Virus record (IMG/VR): IMGVR_UViG_3300030101_000652
Location: 1-25,077 of that record
From: a virus
Direction: 5' to 3' (one strand)
DNA: 25,077 nt
The translations under genes were made by a program, and so were the position numbers. The notes below the pieces were generated by a model. That model worked only from the letters and a program-made list of their open reading frames with translations. It did not search any database and was not told the origin of the DNA. Each line of letters begins with the position of its first letter. Within the stretch, counting starts at the first letter, position 1. Positions 20,677 to 25,077 of this stretch are shown piece after piece.

Positions 20677-23600
20677 TTAAGCTGTTTCGTCAAATCTGTC
20701 TCTAGGATCATCTGAATCTTTTTCTCTAGATTCTCCAATTAAATCATCTATTAAATCATATATTCTAGTTTGAGTATCTGCAAAATCTCTATGAGTCATT
20801 AGCTTCTCATTACCTAATGCAGCGTTTACTATATTCATTTTACGATCAAGTTCGCTTTGTGCATTTTGCTGATTAAAATGTGCAGCATCTCTAAGCTGTT
20901 GCCAAACAGCAGACTGTGCTTGTGCTGTTAAATTAAATTGCATCTGAGCATTCTGAGCATTGACTGCATTCTTAGCTGCTGTATCTATAGTATTAGCTTT
21001 CCTTCTCCACTCTACATTAGACTGTTGTACAGCTTGAGCATTCTGAGCATTCCAAGAATCTGCTCTAAAGTCTAACTCTGCATCAAACTGTTTTATTCTA
21101 TTTATCTGATCAGCATTGAATGTATCTGCTTTTAGTTGATTCTCAGCAGAGATAGCCTCCATCCTATTAGCTTCAGATGCATTAAACTGTGCCATCTGAT
21201 TTGCTTGGGCTGTATTAAATTGTGACATTTGTGCAGCTAGGCTAGCTTGAAACTGATTAGTCTGATTCTGTGATGTAGCATTAAACTGCCTTGCAGCATT
21301 CTCAGCAGATTGATTAGATAGCATACGTTGTTGTTTTAGTTGTTGGTCTAACATAACAGCCTGTTGTCTATTATTTAAATTAGCCATATCCATCTTCAAA
21401 AAGTTTTGAGCATTTTCAATAGATACTCTGGTAGAAAGATCTGCTGCTTGCATATCCATCTGAGCTTTTAACGTAGCATCTTGCAAAGCTGCCTGTTGAT
21501 TAGCATCAAAATCTCTCATCGTCATAGTCTGCATAAACTTACTATTAACCAATTCTCTTTGTTGGGCAGCATTAAACTTAGTTAAATCTACATTTGCTTG
21601 TGTAGCTGCATTCTGTAATGCACGTTGCTGATCTACATTTAACTGTGCCTGATTCATCTCAGAAGCAATTCTTGCAGCAGTTATATTAGTCTGTAATCTA
21701 GTATTAAGATTCGCTAACTCTGTCTGTTGCGCTGCACTGAGATTCTCAGAACTTGCTTGATTCTGTGCGGTTAGATTAGCTAACCTAATTTGTTGTTCGT
21801 TAGATAGATTAGCAAGCTCCATCTGTTGTTGAAATGCAGCATTCTTAGATAAGAAATCTGCTGCCATATTCATCTCTGCTAGACGCTCTTGATTCTGAGC
21901 AGTCATGTTTTCACGCTCAGTAGCGTCAGCTATTTGAAGTTCTGCTAATTCTAATTGTTGCTCATTAGCTAAATTTTGAGCATTTGTAGCTTGTTGATTC
22001 TGAGCATTTAAAACTGCTTGTTGTTGTCTATTTTGAAGATTTTGAAGTCTTGTTTGTTGCTGCTGTTGTGCAGTAGTTAATACTGCTTGCTGACTAAACT
22101 GACTCTGTAGTGTAGCCATAGCTTGTGCATTCTGTGCAGTCTGTGATTCTGCTGTTTGACGATTAGCTAAGTTAGCCATACGTCTTTGCATATCCTGAGT
22201 AGCTTGTGCTAAATTAGCTTGTTGCTGGTTACTTAGGTTCTGTGCTGCACGTTGTTGAAGTGCTTGTGCATTGCTCTGAGCGATAGGTATTGCAGTTTGT
22301 ATGATAGCGTTAAATAAAGCATCTCTTCCTACTGTAGAAACAGATAGTCCTCTTTGAGCTAGGTTTTGTTCTACTGATGCAATAGCTGGTCTAGCCCATG
22401 CAGGAGTCTTACCTTCCTCCATTCCTGCAAGAAGAGTCTCCATCTGTGAAGATACTAAAGCTTCTGTTGGTAGTGCTGCTACTGCTGCACGTACCTCTAC
22501 AGGTTGATCATCTATTTGTGCAGTTACTTTAGCAGGATCTTCAACTACAGCAGCAGTTATTTCAGGAGGTAAATCACCTACTGCTGCTACCATACTAGCT
22601 GCTGCACCTGATCTAGCTGTTCCTTTTATAGCACTTCTTTGTGCAGCTTCATATCCTAAATTATTTTGAATTACTGCTTCTGTACCATCTGGTGCTGCTT
22701 TTCCAGTAATAGCTTCTCTATCTTGTTTTTCTGCTGCTGATGTCTCTGCAACATCTGCTGTAGTTCCTGAAACTGTTTCAACAAGAGAAGAAGGATCTTG
22801 TGTAAATGTAACTGTTCCTGCTTTTGCAGCCTGTTCTTGAGCATCATCTCTAGCAGCAACATCTACTTTACTATCTGGAGTAAACTGCGCTGTTGTTGCA
22901 GTAGCTTCAGCTTCATCGCTTAATTGACCTTGCGCTGCTTGTGTAGCTCCTAAGCTTCCTACTTTTGCTGCTTGCATTTTAGCAGTATCCATACCTAGAT
23001 AAGAATCTGCTTTTAAACCTAGTTGATTTACAAGCTGTTCTGGATTATAATATTTCTTAGATAGAATTCTTTTTCTTCCTCGTCTATCTACCTGAACTAT
23101 AGAATAAGTACCATCTTCATTTTGTACAGCACTAGTATTTGGGCCATATTTTCCACTAACCCCCTCTTTTAAATCATCATTTAAACGATCAATAGAAAAC
23201 TCAAAAGGTGTTTCAGCTTTTGTAGTTGTTGCCTCTGTAGTTGTAAGATCTTGAGTCTTTACAGCTTCAGCAGGATCTATCTGTTTATCTTTTCTGCTTA
23301 TCTCTTCTATTTCATCATCTTGAGTAATTACATCTGTACTGGTAGTGTCTAATTTTTCTACATCTGTATCAGCATCTCTTTTAAACGCTGTAGACTGTGC
23401 TTGAGTTTTTAGTTCCTCATCTACAGTTAAAGGAGAATTAGTTGTTTCTGGAGGTGCTCCAATCCCTGTTCCTGCTTGTGCAGCTTGAGCTACTACTGAA
23501 TCAGTAACATCATCCATAGTATCCGTAATTATACCTCTATTTGTAGGATTAGCTAACGCTGTACCTGCTGAAGTTGTTCTAGTAGGCTGAGGAGTGGGAG

Positions 23601-23775
23601 TAGTATTTGCAGTAGTTTTTACAGGAGTTTCTGAAACAACAGGTTCTGTTTCTCTGAATAGTTTTCGTCTTTCAGCAGCACGACCAAAAGCACCACCACC
23701 AATTTGATACTTACGTCTACGCTTTGCAGCTTGAACTACTTTCTTTCTAGTTCTTAATGATCTCTTTTTACTCAT
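20677..23775 (-). CDS. Long hendecad coiled-coil virion protein, 1032 aa
   Basis: There are four regions. Residues 1-40 are strongly basic (SLRTRKKVVQAAKRRRKYQ). Residues about 40-450 are Thr/Ala/Asp-rich and low-complexity, with one likely folded island near 195-250 (KYGPNTSAVQNEDGTYSIV). Residues about 454-500 carry a motif I recall from other marine phage structural proteins (GKTPAWARPAIASVEQNLAQ, GRDALFNAIIQ; unverified). Residues 503-997 are 45 consecutive 11-residue repeats rich in Gln, Asn and Ala, followed by a 35-residue acidic tail. There is no enzyme motif. A straight helix over the repeat would be about 74 nm long (1.5 A per residue), so it is probably a fibrous, scaffold-like or tape-like virion component. 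It is 11 bases upstream of the 371-residue gene. Confidence 0.85.
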   Translation of the reverse strand: MSKKRSLRTRKKVVQAAKRRRKYQIGGGAFGRAAERRKLFRETEPVVSETPVKTTANTTPTPQPTRTTSAGTALANPTNRGIITDTMDDVTDSVVAQAAQAGTGIGAPPETTNSPLTVDEELKTQAQSTAFKRDADTDVEKLDTTSTDVITQDDEIEEISRKDKQIDPAEAVKTQDLTTTEATTTKAETPFEFSIDRLNDDLKEGVSGKYGPNTSAVQNEDGTYSIVQVDRRGRKRILSKKYYNPEQLVNQLGLKADSYLGMDTAKMQAAKVGSLGATQAAQGQLSDEAEATATTAQFTPDSKVDVAARDDAQEQAAKAGTVTFTQDPSSLVETVSGTTADVAETSAAEKQDREAITGKAAPDGTEAVIQNNLGYEAAQRSAIKGTARSGAAASMVAAVGDLPPEITAAVVEDPAKVTAQIDDQPVEVRAAVAALPTEALVSSQMETLLAGMEEGKTPAWARPAIASVEQNLAQRGLSVSTVGRDALFNAIIQTAIPIAQSNAQALQQRAAQNLSNQQQANLAQATQDMQRRMANLANRQTAESQTAQNAQAMATLQSQFSQQAVLTTAQQQQQTRLQNLQNRQQQAVLNAQNQQATNAQNLANEQQLELAELQIADATERENMTAQNQERLAEMNMAADFLSKNAAFQQQMELANLSNEQQIRLANLTAQNQASSENLSAAQQTELANLNTRLQTNITAARIASEMNQAQLNVDQQRALQNAATQANVDLTKFNAAQQRELVNSKFMQTMTMRDFDANQQAALQDATLKAQMDMQAADLSTRVSIENAQNFLKMDMANLNNRQQAVMLDQQLKQQRMLSNQSAENAARQFNATSQNQTNQFQASLAAQMSQFNTAQANQMAQFNASEANRMEAISAENQLKADTFNADQINRIKQFDAELDFRADSWNAQNAQAVQQSNVEWRRKANTIDTAAKNAVNAQNAQMQFNLTAQAQSAVWQQLRDAAHFNQQNAQSELDRKMNIVNAALGNEKLMTHRDFADTQTRIYDLIDDLIGESREKDSDDPRDRFDETA
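20785..22269 (-). repeat. 45 uninterrupted 33-bp (11-codon) degenerate repeat units
   Basis: Reading from residue 503, the protein divides into 45 blocks of 11 with no insertion or deletion, ending at residue 997. Typical units are LSNEQQIRLAN, LSAAQQTELAN, FNAAQQRELVN, LNNRQQAVMLD and TAQANQMAQFN. Position 1 is Leu, Ala or Phe in most units, positions 5-6 are often Gln, position 9 is commonly Leu or Met and position 11 is often Asn. The bases have diverged, so this is a protein-level periodicity and not a DNA satellite. Confidence 0.9.
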
Positions 23776-23784
23776 TCTAATACC

Positions 23785-24021
23785 TTATAATAAATGGGAT
23801 AATAATACTGTCGCAGCAGTAGTAGTAACGATTGTTATCACAAGCCAAGCCAGCTTCTCCCATCTTTGTGCGTGACTATCTGTAGCTTTACGAAGCTCAC
23901 GTAGTTCTACAGTGCATTCAGCCCAGCGTTCTCCACACTCCTTTTCATGCTCTGCAATACGGTCTAAAGCTTCTAAAGCTATATCCATTTCTGTTTTAAT
24001 GGCAGTCTCCAACTTAGGCAC
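23785..24021 (-). CDS. Small coiled-coil protein with C-terminal membrane anchor, 78 aa
   Basis: A GTG start at 24021 shares one base with the upstream stop (TAGTG). The first 55 residues form a charged helix (IALEALDRIAEHEKECGERW, ELRELRKATDSH) with two Cys. Residues about 57-78 are a hydrophobic span to the very end (LAWLVITIVTTTAATVLLSHLL). Tail-anchored coiled coils of this size are common in phage structural or lysis regions (XhlA-like in layout), yet no family match is claimed. The distance to the lysis cassette argues against a direct lysis role. Confidence 0.72.
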   Translation of the reverse strand: MPKLETAIKTEMDIALEALDRIAEHEKECGERWAECTVELRELRKATDSHAQRWEKLAWLVITIVTTTAATVLLSHLL

Positions 24022-24182
24022 TACTGTTTAGCTTTACCAATGTTCAAGGCAATCAAGTCTAAAAACTTATAAGCCTTTGCTACTAGCTCATCATCTTTAG
24101 GTGTAGGAGTCAGGGCAGCTACTGCTGATGCTAAAGCTACCGCTGCTGTTAATACGTTGAATACGTCAAATAGATACTCCAT
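24021..24182 (-). CDS. Small conserved membrane or secreted protein (ALTPTPKDDELVAKAYK core), 53 aa
   Basis: This 53-residue gene fills the gap between two called genes. Its ATG at 24182 shares one base with the upstream stop (TAATG), and its TAG shares one base with the downstream GTG. The N-terminal half is hydrophobic (DVFNVLTAAVALASAVAAL) and could be a membrane span or signal; TPTPKDDELVAKAYKFLDLI and a NIGKAKQ end follow. I remember this TPTPKDD...NxGKAK pattern from many phage genomes (unverified), with no known role. The perfect fit on both sides makes the call firm despite the length. Confidence 0.85.
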   Translation of the reverse strand: MEYLFDVFNVLTAAVALASAVAALTPTPKDDELVAKAYKFLDLIALNIGKAKQ

Positions 24183-24526
24183 TACCAAGGTACTCCATCA
24201 GCTTGTGCAGCTTTACGATCTATCTGAGCCTGTACCTTTGCAGTACGCTCTGACTCAATCCTAGCTTTAAACTCTTCAGCAGTCTCGTCACCTACTTTAC
24301 AGGCTTCCCAAATCCACCCAAGTACATCACTTTCTTTTAGATCTGCGTAGGCTATAAAGTCACCAGAAGAAGCATCATACTCAAAGCGTTGCTTGCCTCC
24401 TTCAGTAGCTGTTTCACCACCTTCACCATCACTAGCTGCTAAGAGTTGCCAGTATGCAGTAATTACACCACCGTCAGCGTCTACTCTTGTCATATTACTG
24501 ACTGACCATGTTGTTGCTATTGCCAT
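24182..24526 (-). CDS. Conserved phage structural-region protein (DUF7936-like), 114 aa
   Basis: Key segments are TTWSVSNMTRVDADGGVITA and YWQLLAASDG at the N-terminus, FEYDASSGDFIAYADLKESD in the middle, VLGWIWEACK, and the end ADGVPW. This layout (TWxVxNM, late VLGW, end GVPW) is one I associate with a widespread uncharacterised phage family near tail or structural genes (DUF7936; name not verified). It is a soluble beta-rich N-half followed by a helical C-half. The AAGGAGGC ribosome site lies in the end of the previous gene, and the start overlaps its stop by one base. Confidence 0.8.
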   Translation of the reverse strand: MAIATTWSVSNMTRVDADGGVITAYWQLLAASDGEGGETATEGGKQRFEYDASSGDFIAYADLKESDVLGWIWEACKVGDETAEEFKARIESERTAKVQAQIDRKAAQADGVPW

Positions 24527-24783
24527 TATAAGCCTCCTTCAGACTGTGCAGCTTCATAGGCTGCTTTGGTTGTATCGTTGTGAACAGCGTCACAAATTGC
24601 TTTTACTTTGTCGCTTTCGCTACTCCAATCATCAGCAGGGCTAACAACGTGCCTGTGAAATGATCTAGATAGTTCTGTGTCATCTTCTTTAATAACTGTA
24701 GCAGTTCTTACTTGAACCATACTCCAATCACCACAATCAACGACTTCTACTTTGTCTACGATCTCTGTTTTAGTTAATGCCAT
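24526..24783 (-). CDS. Conserved phage structural-region protein, 85 aa
   Basis: A soluble acidic protein with segments TEIVDKVEVVDCGDWSMVQV, RTATVIKEDDTELSRSFHRH, VVSPADDW and KVKAICDAVHNDTTKAAYEA. The IQVRTAT...SRSFHRHVVxP pattern is one I recall from many marine phages, directly beside the DUF7936-like gene (unverified). A pair of small proteins preserved in this order suggests they work together, perhaps as tail or fibre accessory proteins. The start is supported by AAAGGAG 8 bases upstream. Confidence 0.8.
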   Translation of the reverse strand: MALTKTEIVDKVEVVDCGDWSMVQVRTATVIKEDDTELSRSFHRHVVSPADDWSSESDKVKAICDAVHNDTTKAAYEAAQSEGGL

Positions 24784-24805
24784 ATTTTTCTCCTTTTGTG
24801 TCTGT

Positions 24806-24823
24806 GCTTACCGTCCAGTAAGC
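24806..24823 (-). other. Short hairpin in the intergenic gap
   Basis: A 6-base inverted repeat GCTTAC/GTAAGC with a 6-base loop lies between the two rightmost genes, in one of the few gaps over 50 bases. There is no T-run on either side, so it is not a standard intrinsic terminator. It may be an RNA processing or attenuation site, or chance. Confidence 0.4.
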
Positions 24824-24838
24824 GTAAGTTTGAAATAA

Positions 24839-25077
24839 TTATGTGCGATACGTCATTTGAAAAGTAAAAGTTGTCGCAGTCGCATCATCAACATTAGTTT
24901 CCATATAAACCTGACTATTATTTGCTCCAGTGTAATTGATGATATATCCTGTTGAATCATTGGTGTTATACGGGTATGCCGTTACTAAGCCTAGTAGTCC
25001 AACTGAGGTGGCAGCGTGCATTGCAAATGGCACTGAAAAGCTTATTGATGTTTTTCCGGTAGAAGTAGGATCGACAG
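24839..25077 (-). CDS. C-terminal end of a Thr/Asn-rich structural protein (5' end outside window)
   Basis: The frame is open through the right edge; a GTG at 25033 is internal. About 78 residues are visible: TSTGKTSISFSVPFAMHAAT, then a small/hydrophobic stretch (SVGLLGLVTAYPYNTNDS), then a beta-rich Thr/Asn end (TATTFTFQMTYRT). The alternating hydrophobic and Thr/Ser pattern and aromatic C-terminus look like the tip of a tail fibre, receptor-binding or surface protein. Too little is present to name it. It is the first visible gene of the virion arm and stands 55 bases before the next start. Confidence 0.7.
   Translation of the reverse strand, partial: VDPTSTGKTSISFSVPFAMHAATSVGLLGLVTAYPYNTNDSTGYIINYTGANNSQVYMETNVDDATATTFTFQMTYRT

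Noticed and set aside
20785-22269. Regular 33-base spacing as a CRISPR or satellite array
   Set aside because: The bases are diverged and there are no identical repeats or spacers; the regularity is at the protein level in one open frame.
24806-24823. Hairpin as an intrinsic terminator
   Set aside because: Six-base stem with no following T-run on either strand; kept only as an unexplained short inverted repeat.

Overview
The window looks like about 25 kb of a tailed double-stranded DNA phage genome. I think it is most likely a short-tailed (podovirus-like), T7-related marine phage. The evidence is a DnaB/gp4-type helicase end, a family A DNA polymerase, a T7-type endonuclease I, a gp1.7-like DUF3310 protein, a class I ribonucleotide reductase, a holin/endolysin cassette and several kilobases of large virion-protein genes. 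The DNA is AT-rich and packed: most neighbouring genes overlap by 1-50 bases or are separated by about 12 bases or fewer. I see no RNA polymerase, integrase, tRNA, rRNA, CRISPR array or insertion sequence. The host cannot be read from the sequence; a marine alphaproteobacterium is a guess from gene-family resemblance.

The left arm (1-9266, + strand) is the DNA-metabolism arm. It holds the helicase C-terminus (cut by the window edge), DNA polymerase, four successive predicted PD-(D/E)XK nucleases interrupted by one unknown gene, DUF3310, a 54-residue basic protein, nrdA, six very small genes (three membrane proteins, one lipoprotein, a Cys-rich protein and a helical protein), nrdB and one small gene. 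Helicase and polymerase copy the genome, the nucleases probably degrade host DNA and resolve branched phage DNA, and NrdA/NrdB supply deoxynucleotides.

The right arm (9259-25077, - strand) is the virion and lysis arm, read right to left. It starts in a cut structural gene and passes four small conserved phage proteins. Next comes a 1032-residue protein containing 45 consecutive 11-residue repeats, and then a 371-residue protein with a Lys-rich membrane-active-looking N-terminus. A 188-residue protein and two very large proteins of 814 and 1469 residues (probable internal or ejection proteins) follow. The lysis cassette (M15 endolysin, holin, membrane-anchored coiled coil) comes next, then four tiny, extremely basic proteins and one small acidic-to-neutral gene. 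The two arms collide tail to tail with an 8-base overlap and no obvious terminator.

The most notable signals are: (1) a perfect A AAA AAG slippery heptamer behind a GGAGGA motif in the lysis cassette, which would join the membrane-anchored coiled coil to an otherwise startless reading frame of about 138 codons; (2) 45 uninterrupted hendecads covering 1485 bp, next to a gene that starts with three more 11-residue repeats of a different kind; (3) an island of tiny membrane and lipoprotein genes splitting nrdA from nrdB; (4) several genes shorter than 60 codons, found by reading the gaps, that fit the translational coupling exactly.
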